From NCBI GenBank assembly GCA_903813345.2, contig CAIIXF020000001.1, forward strand, positions 32,156,556 through 32,220,555: a stretch of 64,000 nucleotides of DNA, written 5' to 3'. This DNA is from Owenia fusiformis. Lineage: Eukaryota; Annelida; Polychaeta; Sabellida; Oweniidae. The notes under the pieces were generated by a model that was not told the origin of the DNA, did no database searches, and worked only from the letters and a program-made list of their open reading frames with translations. Positions 10,767 to 20,977 of the stretch are shown in pieces. How positions within the stretch are numbered: position 1 is the stretch's first letter; each line of letters opens with the position of its first letter. Both the position numbers and the translations under genes were made by a program.

Positions 10767-13700
10767 ATGGACACGAACTATCGCACCCCCTTGAGGGCAA
10801 TGAAGCGATGCCACTATGATTCGCAAGAAAACATACCTCTTAAAAGGAAAAGATTGAGAACACATCTTCAGACTGATTTTTCGAAATGCATATTTTGTCA
10901 AAAAAGAAAATATAAAGGCAGCAGTACCACTCACAGGATTGAAGATGATAAATCTGGCCAAACTATTAAGGATACAGCTGTCATGAGAAATGATGAAGCA
11001 ATGATGTTCAGAGTCTTAGATGTTGATCTTGTCCACAATAAAGCTTGCTATCATAGCAATTGCAGATCAAGTTATGTCGCCAGGAGAAATCTGCAGTTTT
11101 TGGGAAAGAAAGAAGAAGGAGAAGAAAATAATGATATTCACAAAGGTTCCTTTGAAGAACTTTTAAAAGACATTAATCAGCGATTGATGAATGACAGCGA
11201 AGTCTTCAAAATGACTGATCTAGTGAATAAATATCAATCATATCTCCCGGATGAGTCACATAGTTATAGCTCCTCAAATTTATACAGAAAACTAAAGAAA
11301 CACTATGGAGATGAAATAGTTATCCAAACGAGACAAGGCCAAGGTATGACTTCAATAGTCAGAAAAAGAGATGTAGATATTTTGAAAGCATTCAATAATT
11401 TGAAACTAGAAGAATCTGAGGCCATTACAGAAAACACGAAAATGTCAAATCTTCCAGATTCCGCTATTACTGAACACAAGCGAAAGTGTAGTGTTATACA
11501 CGAGGCTGTGGCATTGATAAGAGAAGAAGCACAGATATACACAACCATCGATGTCTTTCCCACTGTAGACCAGATGAAAATGGACAAAGTTGAAGAAAAT
11601 CTACCACCACTTCTTAAAACAATGATGCTCTGGCTTGCTGATCCAAAAGCTCACACTTTGAAATCAAATGATTGCACCAACCATGTATTGAAGCGCAAAG
11701 CTTTAACATTCGCTGAATGTCTCCTTTCAAACATGCGCAAAAGCAACATAACTCCATTTACTCTAGGCCTAGCTGTACAGCTACATCATACTTATGGCAG
11801 GAAGGAACTCATTGATAACCTGCATTCTCATGGATTTTGTGTGAGCTATGATACCTTACGCCGCTTCTCGACTGCTATAGCGCAGCATGAATCAGATCAA
11901 ATGACAGATGGAGTGTATGTCCCACCAAATATAAAACCAGTGTCAGATGGGGGAAATATTATACATGAGGGTGATGACAACATAGATATAAATGCGGAGA
12001 CCATTGATGGAAAAAATTCCTTCCACTCAATGGCCAGGGTAGTATTTCAAGATCAAGATCCAAATGATGCTTTTGAACACATCACAATGAAAATAAATCC
12101 ATCATCCGCAAGAGCCTTGGCTGTTGATGATAAGAAAAAGTCTGATCTGACTTTGCCTTTGCCATATACAAAGCCTATTACCCGACCAAGCCCTCCAAAA
12201 TATCCAGAAGCCAAAGTTTCCATCAGAACAATGATAGAGAAACCAAACTATAATTCACTGTCATCTGATATAGGGTGGATACTGCTACGCATGGGGTGCA
12301 GAGGAGCTTTGCCTATGATAAATACTATTCATGAAGCTCAAATTATCCCTTTGTGGACTGGATACAATCACATGGTTGCAGCAAAGGAACAAACTATCAC
12401 TGCAACTGCTTATCCACCAATCATAGATGCCCCTCCTTCCAATATTGGAACGGTTTTTACGACTATGACAAAAAGCAAGGAAATGATGAATCATCTTGGG
12501 CAGCCGTATACTATACAAACATTTGATCAACAGTTGTATAAGTTAGCCTTACAGGTTAAGTGGGATAAAACAGAGTTTGAAAACAGCATTATTAGACTAG
12601 GTGGCTTTCACATGATGTGTTGTTTTATCTCTTGCATTGGAAAGATATGGGGTGACTCTGGGCTCAGGGATATCCTTGTCGAATCTGGAGTTTACGCAGC
12701 AAATACTGTAGATCAAATGCTACAGGGAAAGCAGTTTAAGAGGGCTTTACGAGGGATAGTACTGACATATGAAGCAGTGATGCAAACATTTCTTCTATCT
12801 TTCATTAAATGGTGTGAGGAAAATGATAATGTATCTGAAATCTGGACTCATATTGATGATTGTGTCAGTGCACATACAGAGGGTGGTGAGGCGATGAAAA
12901 CCTCCAGAGAAGAATTTGAGAAAAGGATTAAAGATAAACTGCTTCCACAACTGAATGAATACAAAGAATGGGGCTGCAACCAATCACCAACATTTTCTTT
13001 TTGGATAATGTTCCTAGAAGCTTGTGAAACCGTTCTTGAAAACCTAAGAGCGGAAAGAGGTGGTGATTGGGATATGCATCTGACAAGTGTGGCTAGGATG
13101 TTACCATACTTTTTTGGAGCAAACAAGACAAATTATGCCAGGTGGTCTCCAATCTACATCCTTGATATGATGAACCTACCAGAAGCTGTTCAAAGTGCAT
13201 TTGAAGAAGGAAAATTTTCCATCCGCAAAACAAGTCATGGGTTTAATGGAATTTGGTCAGATATGGGGACAGAAACCACTGTAATTAAAGATGCAAAGGG
13301 AGATGGGGGCATAGTTGGTCTCACAAGCAAACCACAAACAATGATCAGATGGAGCCTAACTAGGCATATATTCAGCAGGATATCATCTACTTTTAAAGAT
13401 AGATGCAGTGAATCTTCAAATGAGCACATACATCATCCACAAGAGTGCCATTCTAATTTGATGCGTGACGAAGATGATGTCAAGCTAATCCAAGATCATA
13501 TAGAGAACAGAATGACTAATCCATTTGATGTACATAGTCATCCTAATGTTCTCCTTAACATATCAACGGGTGTTCATGCAAGTGAAGATGTACAACGTTC
13601 ACTCTTATCTGTTATCAAATCTGGTTCGATGAAAATGTATCAGTTTGTATCCTCAGCTCTTGAGGAACAATCAACCAATTTCTACCAGACGATAAAACAA

Positions 13701-15275
13701 AACAAACTTGTAACATTTTGTGACATGCACCCAAAATCCAAGGTTAAAACAAGGACAGAGACTGTGGCTGTTGCAATAGGTGCTGAAACCATCTTCCAAA
13801 GAGCATTAACAATTTGCGACAAAAGACCTCATGTTAACATAGATACTATGCTAGAACATCCAATTACCATAACCCCTCCTGCAATATTCCATGATGATGG
13901 AAGCATGAGGAAGAATGTCAAGTCAGACCTTGTCAAGGTTTTGCAAGTCAATCAAACGACTATTTTCCCTTCCTCTGATCCAGATAACACATCATACATA
14001 ATAGATGGAATGTGTGTTATACAGGCCATACAGGGAGACAAATTCAACAACTTTGATCAGATTGGGCAACACTTCCTTAATAAAATCATATGCTGGCTCA
14101 GACTAGCTAGCACTGTGATACTGGTGTTTGATAGGTATGATAAGGCTGACTCTCCAAAGGCTGAAGAGAGAAAAAGGAGAAAAATGGCTGGGCATGAAAA
14201 GATATATCAGGTTAAATCAGAGAGAATGGTACCAGACTGGAGAAAATTTCTAAACGTTGATGACAACAAGGCCTGTATTGTGGACTTCATCACAAAATAT
14301 GTTATGACCACTATACAAAAGCATTTGATTGGGTCACAAAAACTTTACATAGCAGGAGGACTCAAAGAAGAAGGTGAAACATGTGTGATGATTTCGAAAC
14401 AACAGAAAAAGAGTATTGATGATCTAGCATCCTCACACGAAGAAGCTGACACACGAGTAATATTTCACCTCATGAAACTCGACGAAGAGGCAGACCCAGG
14501 AAACCATGAAGTAGTCATTAAATCTCTAGATACTGATGTTCTTGTTCTCGCAGTTTACTATTTCAAAAAACTGATCAACACACAAAAGATATGGATTGAA
14601 ACTGGGAAAGCCACTGGGACAACTAACAACCACAGATTTATTCCTATTCATTGTATTGTTGACCAAAGGGGGCACATGTTCTGTAGTCTACTACCAATGT
14701 TGCATGCCATGTCAGGATGTGACAGTACATCATCTTTCTATGGTCATGGCAAAAAGGCTTTTGTAAAAACTATTGAAAAGGTAGGATGTGATAGCTTCGG
14801 TGGGATGAAGACTCTTGAAAAGGAAAACTTCATCGATGATGCAAGAAAAATAGTGGGGAAAATGTATGATCCCAAACAACACGATCCATTAAAACTAGAC
14901 AATCTAGGAAAACTACGCGCTCATCTGTTGAAAACCTCAGTAAAATACAAATCCCTACTCAAATTACCACCAAGTGAACCTGCATTTCGTCAACATGCAC
15001 TGAGAGCCTTGTGGCAGAGTTTGCAATGGACACAATCACACAAATCATATCCTGAACTTCCAGAAAGAATAGGGCATGGGTGGTCATTGGTGGAAGGGGA
15101 TATTGTAACTACAAAGTTTGAAGGCCCCTCAGCTTCAGAAGTCATTGAAGGATTTCTTTGCTCTTGCAAAGGGAAGGCCATATGCCTTAAAAATTGTGAA
15201 TGTGCATCTAGTGGATGCACAATTCTATGCCCATGCCTCGGAGAAGCAGCTATTTGTAAAAATGTATATTCTTAA
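10767..15275 (+). CDS. 1,502-aa element-encoded protein: N-terminal zinc motif, FEN1/XPG-like nuclease, CXC-like tail
   Basis: A single intronless ORF, ATG to TAA. Residues 26-31 (KRKRLR) look like a nuclear localisation signal. C41-x2-C44 with H96-x2-C99 (CYHSNCRSSY) looks like a zinc-binding module. The centre holds TFDQQLYKLA (D587) and LGGFHMM (612-617), a pair I recall from many 'uncharacterized' predicted proteins of cnidarians and molluscs; I cannot assign its fold. From about 1070 on the order of motifs is that of a FEN1/XPG 5' nuclease: IIDGM (D1080), LVFDRY (D1122) with a basic stretch after it, HEEADTR (E1226, D1228), SLDTDVLVLA (D1255, D1257), and HAMSGCDSTSSFYGHGKKA (D1319), the last matching the GCDY/helix-two-turn-helix segment. 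Residues 1465-1497 are cysteine rich (CSCKGKAICLKNCEC...CPC), CXC-like. The intact frame suggests recent activity. The mobility role is inferred from the flanking inverted repeats. Confidence 0.85.
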   Translation: MDTNYRTPLRAMKRCHYDSQENIPLKRKRLRTHLQTDFSKCIFCQKRKYKGSSTTHRIEDDKSGQTIKDTAVMRNDEAMMFRVLDVDLVHNKACYHSNCRSSYVARRNLQFLGKKEEGEENNDIHKGSFEELLKDINQRLMNDSEVFKMTDLVNKYQSYLPDESHSYSSSNLYRKLKKHYGDEIVIQTRQGQGMTSIVRKRDVDILKAFNNLKLEESEAITENTKMSNLPDSAITEHKRKCSVIHEAVALIREEAQIYTTIDVFPTVDQMKMDKVEENLPPLLKTMMLWLADPKAHTLKSNDCTNHVLKRKALTFAECLLSNMRKSNITPFTLGLAVQLHHTYGRKELIDNLHSHGFCVSYDTLRRFSTAIAQHESDQMTDGVYVPPNIKPVSDGGNIIHEGDDNIDINAETIDGKNSFHSMARVVFQDQDPNDAFEHITMKINPSSARALAVDDKKKSDLTLPLPYTKPITRPSPPKYPEAKVSIRTMIEKPNYNSLSSDIGWILLRMGCRGALPMINTIHEAQIIPLWTGYNHMVAAKEQTITATAYPPIIDAPPSNIGTVFTTMTKSKEMMNHLGQPYTIQTFDQQLYKLALQVKWDKTEFENSIIRLGGFHMMCCFISCIGKIWGDSGLRDILVESGVYAANTVDQMLQGKQFKRALRGIVLTYEAVMQTFLLSFIKWCEENDNVSEIWTHIDDCVSAHTEGGEAMKTSREEFEKRIKDKLLPQLNEYKEWGCNQSPTFSFWIMFLEACETVLENLRAERGGDWDMHLTSVARMLPYFFGANKTNYARWSPIYILDMMNLPEAVQSAFEEGKFSIRKTSHGFNGIWSDMGTETTVIKDAKGDGGIVGLTSKPQTMIRWSLTRHIFSRISSTFKDRCSESSNEHIHHPQECHSNLMRDEDDVKLIQDHIENRMTNPFDVHSHPNVLLNISTGVHASEDVQRSLLSVIKSGSMKMYQFVSSALEEQSTNFYQTIKQNKLVTFCDMHPKSKVKTRTETVAVAIGAETIFQRALTICDKRPHVNIDTMLEHPITITPPAIFHDDGSMRKNVKSDLVKVLQVNQTTIFPSSDPDNTSYIIDGMCVIQAIQGDKFNNFDQIGQHFLNKIICWLRLASTVILVFDRYDKADSPKAEERKRRKMAGHEKIYQVKSERMVPDWRKFLNVDDNKACIVDFITKYVMTTIQKHLIGSQKLYIAGGLKEEGETCVMISKQQKKSIDDLASSHEEADTRVIFHLMKLDEEADPGNHEVVIKSLDTDVLVLAVYYFKKLINTQKIWIETGKATGTTNNHRFIPIHCIVDQRGHMFCSLLPMLHAMSGCDSTSSFYGHGKKAFVKTIEKVGCDSFGGMKTLEKENFIDDARKIVGKMYDPKQHDPLKLDNLGKLRAHLLKTSVKYKSLLKLPPSEPAFRQHALRALWQSLQWTQSHKSYPELPERIGHGWSLVEGDIVTTKFEGPSASEVIEGFLCSCKGKAICLKNCECASSGCTILCPCLGEAAICKNVYS

Positions 15276-15344
15276 ATTCAGAGATGAAATATTTATTTGG
15301 ACACTGGTCAAATACTGAGTGCCTACACGATCTGTCTATGATAG

Positions 15345-18300
15345 AAAATTTGCCAATGCCTGAAGATATAACTGCTACCAGCTTTACCTATGAATTCAGT
15401 GCCAATGCCTGAAGACATAACTGCCACCATCTTACCTATGAATTCAGTGCCAATGCCTGAAGACATAACCGCTACCTTTTCTTCTTGTGAATTCAGTGCC
15501 AATGCCTGAAAACATAACTGCTACCAGCTTTACTTATGAGTTCAGTGCCAATGCCTGAAGACATAACTGCTACTAGCTTTACCTATGAGTTCAGTGCCAA
15601 TGCCTGAAGACATAACTGCCACCATCTTTACCTATGAATTCAGTGCCAATGCCTGAAGACATAATCGCTACCGTTTCTACTTGTGAATTCAGTGCCAATG
15701 CCTGAAGACATAAATGCCACCATCTTTACCTATGAATTCAGTGCCAATGCCTGAAGAAATAACTGCTACCATCTCTACTTATGAATTCAGTGCCAATGCC
15801 TGAAGACATAACTGCTATCATCTCTACTTATGAGTTCAGTGCCAATACCTGAAGACATAACTGCTACCAGCTTTACCTATGAGTTCAGTGCCAATGCCTG
15901 AAGACATAACTGCCACCATCTTTACCTATGAATTCAGTGCCAATGCCTGAAGACATAATCGCTACCGTCTCTACTTGTGAATTCAGTGCCAATGCCTGAA
16001 GACATAAATGCCACCATCTTTACCTATGAATTCAGTGCCAATGCCTGAGGAAATAACTGCTACCATCTCTACTTATGAATTCAGTGCCAATGCCTGAAGA
16101 CATAACTGCTACCATCTCTACTTATGAATTCAGTGCCAATGCCTGAAGACATAACTGCCACCATCTTTACCTATGAATTCAGTGCCAATGCCTGAAGACA
16201 TAACTGCTACCGTCTCTACTTGTGAATTCAGTGCCAATGCCTGAAGACATAAATGCCACCATATTTACCTATGAATTCAGTGCCAATGCCTGAAGACATA
16301 ACTGCTACCATCTCTACTTATGAATTCAGTGCCAATGCCTGAAGACATAACTGCTACCATCTCTACTTATGAATTCAGTGCCAATGCCTGAAGACATAAC
16401 TGCTATCATCTCTACTTATGAGTTCAGTGCCAATGCCTGAAGACATAACTGCTACCAGCTTTACCTATGAGTTCAGTGCCAATGCCTGAAGACATAACTG
16501 CCACCATCTTTACCTATGAATTCAGTGCCAATGCCTGAAGACATAATCGCTACCGTCTCTACTTGTGAATTCAGTGCCAATGCCTGAAGACATAAATGCC
16601 ACCATCTTTACCTATGAATTCAGTGCCAATGCCTGAAGACATAACTGCTACCGTCTCTACTTGTGAATTCAGTGCCAATGCCTGAAGACATAAATGCCAC
16701 CATATTTACCTACGAATTCAGTGCCAATGCCTGAAGACATAACTGCTACCATCTCTACTTATGAATTCAGTGCCAATGCCTGAAGACATAACTGCTACCA
16801 TCTCTACTTATGAATTCAGTGCCAATGCCTGAAGACATAACTGCTATCATCTCTACTTATGAGTTCAGTGCCAATGCCTGAAGACATAACTGCTACCAGC
16901 TTTACCTATGAGTTCAGTGCCAATGCCTGAAGACATAACTGCCACCATCTTTACCTATGAATTCAGTGCCAATGCCTGAAGACATAATCGCTACCGTCTC
17001 TACTTGTGAATTCAGTGCCAATGCCTGAAGACATAAATGCCACCATCTTTACCTATGAATTCAGTGCCAATGCCTGAGGAAATAACTGCTACCATCTCTA
17101 CTTATGAATTCAGTGCCAATGCCTGAAGACATAACTGCTACCATCTCTACTTATGAATTCAGTGCCAATGCCTGAAGACATAACTGCCACCATCTTTACC
17201 TATGAATTCAGTGCCAATGCCTGAAGACATAACTGCTACCGTCTCTACTTGTGAATTCAGTGCCAATGCCTGAAGACATAAATGCCACCATATTTACCTA
17301 TGAATTCAGTGCCAATGCCTGAAGACATAACTGCTACCATCTCTACTTATGAATTCAGTGCCAATGCCTGAAGACATAACTGCTACCATCTCTACTTATG
17401 AATTCAGTGCCAATGCCTGAAGACATAACTGCCACCAGCTTTACCTATGAGTTCAGTGCCAATGCCTGAAGACATAACTGCCACCATCTTTACCTATGAA
17501 TTCAGTGCCAATGCCTGAAGACATAATCGCTACCGTCTCTACTTGTGAATTCAGTGCCAATGCCTGAAGACATAAATGCCACCATCTTTACCTATGAATT
17601 CAGTGCCAATGCCTGAAGAAATAACTGCTACCATCTCTACTTATGAATTCAGTGCCAATGCCTGAAGGCATAACTCTTACCATCTCTACTTATGAATTCA
17701 GTGCCAATGCCTGAAGACATAACTGCCACCATCTTTACCTATGAATTTAGTGCCAATGCCTGAAGACATAACCGCTACCGTCTCTACTTGTGAATTCAGT
17801 GCCAATGCCTGAAGACATAAATGCCACCATATTTACCTATGAATTCAGTGCCAAAGCCTGAAGACATAACCGCTACCGTCTCTACTTGTGAATTCAGTGC
17901 CAATGCCTGAAGACATAAATGCCACCATATTTACCTATGAATTCAGTGCCAATGCCTGAAGACATAACTGCTACCATCTCTACTTATGAATTCAGTGCCA
18001 ATGCCTGAAGACATAACTGCCACCATCTTTACCTATGAATTCAGTGCCAATGCCTGAAGACATAACCGCTACCCTCTCTACTTGTGAATTCAGTGCCAAT
18101 GCCTGAAGACATAAATGCCACCATCTTTACCTATGAATTCAGTGCCAATGCCTGAAGACATAACTGCTACCATCTCTACTTATGAATTCAGTGCCAATGC
18201 CTGAAGACATAACTGACACCATCTTTCAATTTGAATTCAGTGCCAATCCCTGAAGACATAACTACTACCATGTTTAACTATGAATTCAGTGCCACTGCCT

Positions 18301-18590
18301 GAAGACATAACTACTACCATGTTTACCTATGAATTCAGTGCCATTGCCTGAAAACATAACTACTACCATCTTACCTATGAATTCAGTGCCAATGCCTGAA
18401 GACATAACTGCCACCATCTTTACCTATGAATTCAGTGCCAATGCCTGAAGACATAACCGCTACCGTCTCTACTTGTGAATTCAGTGCCAATGCCTGAAGA
18501 CATAAATGCCACCATCTTTACCTATGATTTCAGTGCCAATGCCTGAAGACATAACTGCTACCACCTTTACTTAGCCTGAACACATAACCA
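15345..18590 (+). repeat. 49-bp satellite, about 66 copies, higher-order structure
   Basis: The monomer contains the constant core GAATTCAGTGCCAATGCCTG then AAGACATAA, followed by a ~20-base variable part ending in TTACTTAT or TTACCTAT. Period is exactly 49: the marker TGCTATCATC recurs at 15813, 16401 and 16842, i.e. 12 and 9 monomers apart. Variant monomers follow each other in a repeated order, so there is a higher-order unit of about 9-12 monomers. The array starts ~70 bp after the stop codon of the giant ORF and ends ~180 bp before the right inverted arm. Because 49 is not a multiple of three and stops occur, it is not coding. Confidence 0.95.
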
Positions 18591-18769
18591 CACATAACTG
18601 AAGACATGACTTCCAAGTTGATGTAAAACAAAACATTATAGTGAAAGAAAAAGCAAAAATTCAGAAATATAATTGTTCAAGGGATAATATAGTTCTAAGA
18701 TGATAAAACCTGATCAGGAAAACAATTTTAAATGACTTGAAAGAACAGATAACTTTTTCCGTGTTCACA

Positions 18770-19744
18770 TGTTTGAAATCGGCCTGAACGATATAAGAGA
18801 TAATAAATGATTATATATACTCTATAACAGGAACAATCTTTTTGTTATCTAATATGGTTGCCATGGTAACCGATATATCACTAACACACATATCTGCACA
18901 AGTTATCATTGAATGTATATAGGGTAAACTAGTAGCTTTCATTTAGTACAGTATTTATTATACTTTCATAATAAAGATTAGATTTTGAAACTCCATTTCA
19001 AGTTCCCTGTTTCATTATAAAGGTACATTTATCAGCACTTAGATTTTCAAATGAACAACTCCAGTAGACTACATTTATACTTTTCATAGTTATTATGCCT
19101 CATATTATATATCATAATGGAGCTATGATGTTAAATATTTATACTTTAATAAGATATCGTAAGTTAACCTCAATGATTTAATAAAATAATAGTTTGTATT
19201 GTTTAAAGTATTAAAAACCCATCCATTATTGAACAAAAAATTGGGTTATGACGTCACAGTTGATATGCAAATGAGCTAATTTGCATAATTTTGAACCAAT
19301 CATAAACTTTGTTCCTTAAGCTTTCATTTGGCGTTAATATCATCAAAATCGGATAAAAAATGACAGAGATATCTCTAATAATAGAAATAGTCCTCATTAA
19401 CAGTGGTGAAATTCGGTTGCCATGGAAACGGGCGTCTAAAACATCATTGTCCCTCATTATGATTTAAAATATATTTTTTTTCACTGAAGGCATATATAAA
19501 CGAAGAGATTAAGGTATGACACGTCCTTATATACTCTGAACTATTAATCTCCTCAAAATCTCATTTTCACTCCTCGTCTATTACTACAGCAACCACGAAA
19601 CCATTAATACAGAATTAGATACTTTGGGTTATATTGTAATGTATATATATATAAATGGATATAACACATTCTCTGAGAATTTCATGAGAATTAAAGAATG
19701 TTGAAATGGCAGACACAGCCACCTTTCTTTTGGATCACCCCTTG
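18770..19744 (-). repeat. Right long inverted-repeat arm of the giant-ORF element
   Basis: A continuous copy of the left arm in reverse orientation, ending GGATCACCCCTTG. It preserves pieces that are separated on the left, which is how the left insertions were recognised. Confidence 0.85.
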
Positions 19745-19888
19745 AATTTATATTTCATTATTTTTATTTGATTCAAATACATGTAATATAAAACAATAAT
19801 GCTCATGTCAATAATCGGATATGTTTTTAATTTTTCCATACTTTTTAGCAACATCATTTCAAGGTTTATCATGTTTATATATTTACAG

Positions 19889-19996
19889 CACTGTCATTCA
19901 CTGGTGAAGCAGATGGCCAGGTTTGAGGCTGGTACTCACAATGAAACCTGGCAATGTGAAGGATATTACAAAAGCATTCACACATTTCTCAATCAG
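19889..19996 (+). CDS. Penultimate coding exon of a plus-strand host gene (family unknown)
   Basis: The exon is bounded by TATATTTACAG on the left and CAG-GTGAGC on the right, 108 bp, phase 0 to 0. It encodes HCHSLVKQMARFEAGT, then ETWQCEGYYKSIHTFLNQ, a dense mix of charged and aromatic residues unlike the surrounding repeats. It joins in frame to the exon at 20894. Upstream exons are not visible. They must lie beyond the 11.7-kb element or left of the window. I do not recognise the family. Confidence 0.7.
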
Positions 19997-20177
19997 GTGA
20001 GCAACATTGTGGATGAAGGAATATACCAATTGGGATGTACTTTTCACCATTTTAAGATTAATATAAAGATTGGCAGAATTGGATTATTTTTGGAACTATT
20101 TAGACATGTTAATCCAGAGACATATGAAATATATATATGTCTCTGGTTAATCAAGCTTATATGTTAAAGTATCTCAT

Positions 20178-20660
20178 ACTTGAGTGGGTTTGGGGTAGAT
20201 ATCACCCGGGAATATATATCGTATCTGAGGAGCGGGCAGGATATATTGTATATGTCCCGCTCCAGGCCAAATGCGGGCAGATATAATATATCCATCCCGC
20301 TCCCGGGAATTTTTCAAAAGTTTAAAAAAGTTTAAATATCAAAAGTATTAATTTCTTAATTTTAAAATTTAAATTTTTTAAGTTTAAATGTTACAATTTC
20401 ATTGTATTGAACATAAAGAATATTACGAACATGTTCAATATGAATATCTTGTCATTTGAAAAAGGTGGAAAAGGTTATATCTACCCTAAACCCACTCAAG
20501 TAAGAGATACACCAGTTATGCACGGTTGGTTTGGATACATGGAATATCCCTTGGGATATACAATACACCTTCCCTCGATCCCTTCGGTCCCTCGGGAAAA
20601 TATATTGTATATCCCTCGGGATATTCCCTGTATCCAAAACCTCCCAGTGCATAACCCCTA
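20178..20660. mobile_element. Foldback MITE pair in last intron of plus-strand gene
   Basis: ACTTGAGTGGGTTTGGGGTA at 20178 is inverted at about 20482-20501. A second palindrome follows (20515-20660) with ATGCACGGTTGG and GGATACATGGAATATCCC mirrored by GGGATATTCCCTGTATCC and CCCAGTGCATAAC. A diverged, partial copy lies at 53175-53512 with the same ATATCCATCCCGCTCC and ATTTTTCAAAAGTTTAAA stretches. Confidence 0.75.
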
Positions 20661-20893
20661 TTTATCCATTAGTTGTTTATTCTTCTCAGTCTATCTAAAA
20701 ATAATTTTTGGACAATGTATAGATCTTTCTATCCCAGCACAGGATAAGTATGAGTATATTATCCAGTATGCTCTGCTAATGTATGTAGTTTATTAATAAA
20801 ATGAAATATCTAAATCCATGATATTTGAGAAAATACAAAAAATTATTTACTTATACACAGAATACATGTACTTTACGTTTCCATATTCTTCAG

Positions 20894-20977
20894 GTATGTA
20901 GTCACTCTGGTACCAAAGATGCCTTAAGAACCAATATAGAACCAACAGGAACATATATCTCAATGGAACATATATAA
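20894..20977 (+). CDS. Terminal coding exon of the plus-strand host gene
   Basis: The acceptor is CCATATTCTTCAG with a good pyrimidine tract. The reading frame continues from the 19889 exon (phase 0) for 27 residues, VCSHSGTKDALRT...GTYISMEHI, to TAA at 20975-20977. The 3' UTR presumably runs on into the AT-rich sequence beyond. An AATAAA lies near 22137. Confidence 0.6.
   Translation, partial: VCSHSGTKDALRTNIEPTGTYISMEHI

Larger units (their letters stand above)
8053..19744 (+). mobile_element. 11.7-kb long-inverted-repeat transposon with giant FEN1-like ORF
   Basis: The ends are CAAGGGGTCATCCAAAAG (8053) and, inverted, CAAGGGGTGATCCAAAAG (19744). The right arm is continuous from about 18770 to 19744. 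Its reverse complement matches 8053-8082, 8286-8340 and 9305-10150 on the left in the same order, so the left arm has been opened by two later insertions (8083-8285 and about 8350-9305). Between the arms lie the 1,502-codon ORF and the 49-bp satellite, and no other gene. No convincing target-site duplication is visible (left flank ...CACTTGTA, right flank AATTTATA). Either it has decayed or the true ends lie a few bases away. The superfamily is unassigned. Confidence 0.7.

Noticed and set aside
10740-15220. Short minus-strand frames opposite the giant ORF
   Set aside because: Shadows of the long coding frame, without features of their own.
15345-18590. CRISPR-like regular spacing
   Set aside because: The monomer is homogeneous along its 49 bp with no unique spacers, in an animal genome. 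It is a satellite.
19254-19457. Minus-strand frame of 67 aa
   Set aside because: It lies wholly inside the right inverted-repeat arm, and its left-arm counterpart is not open over the same length.
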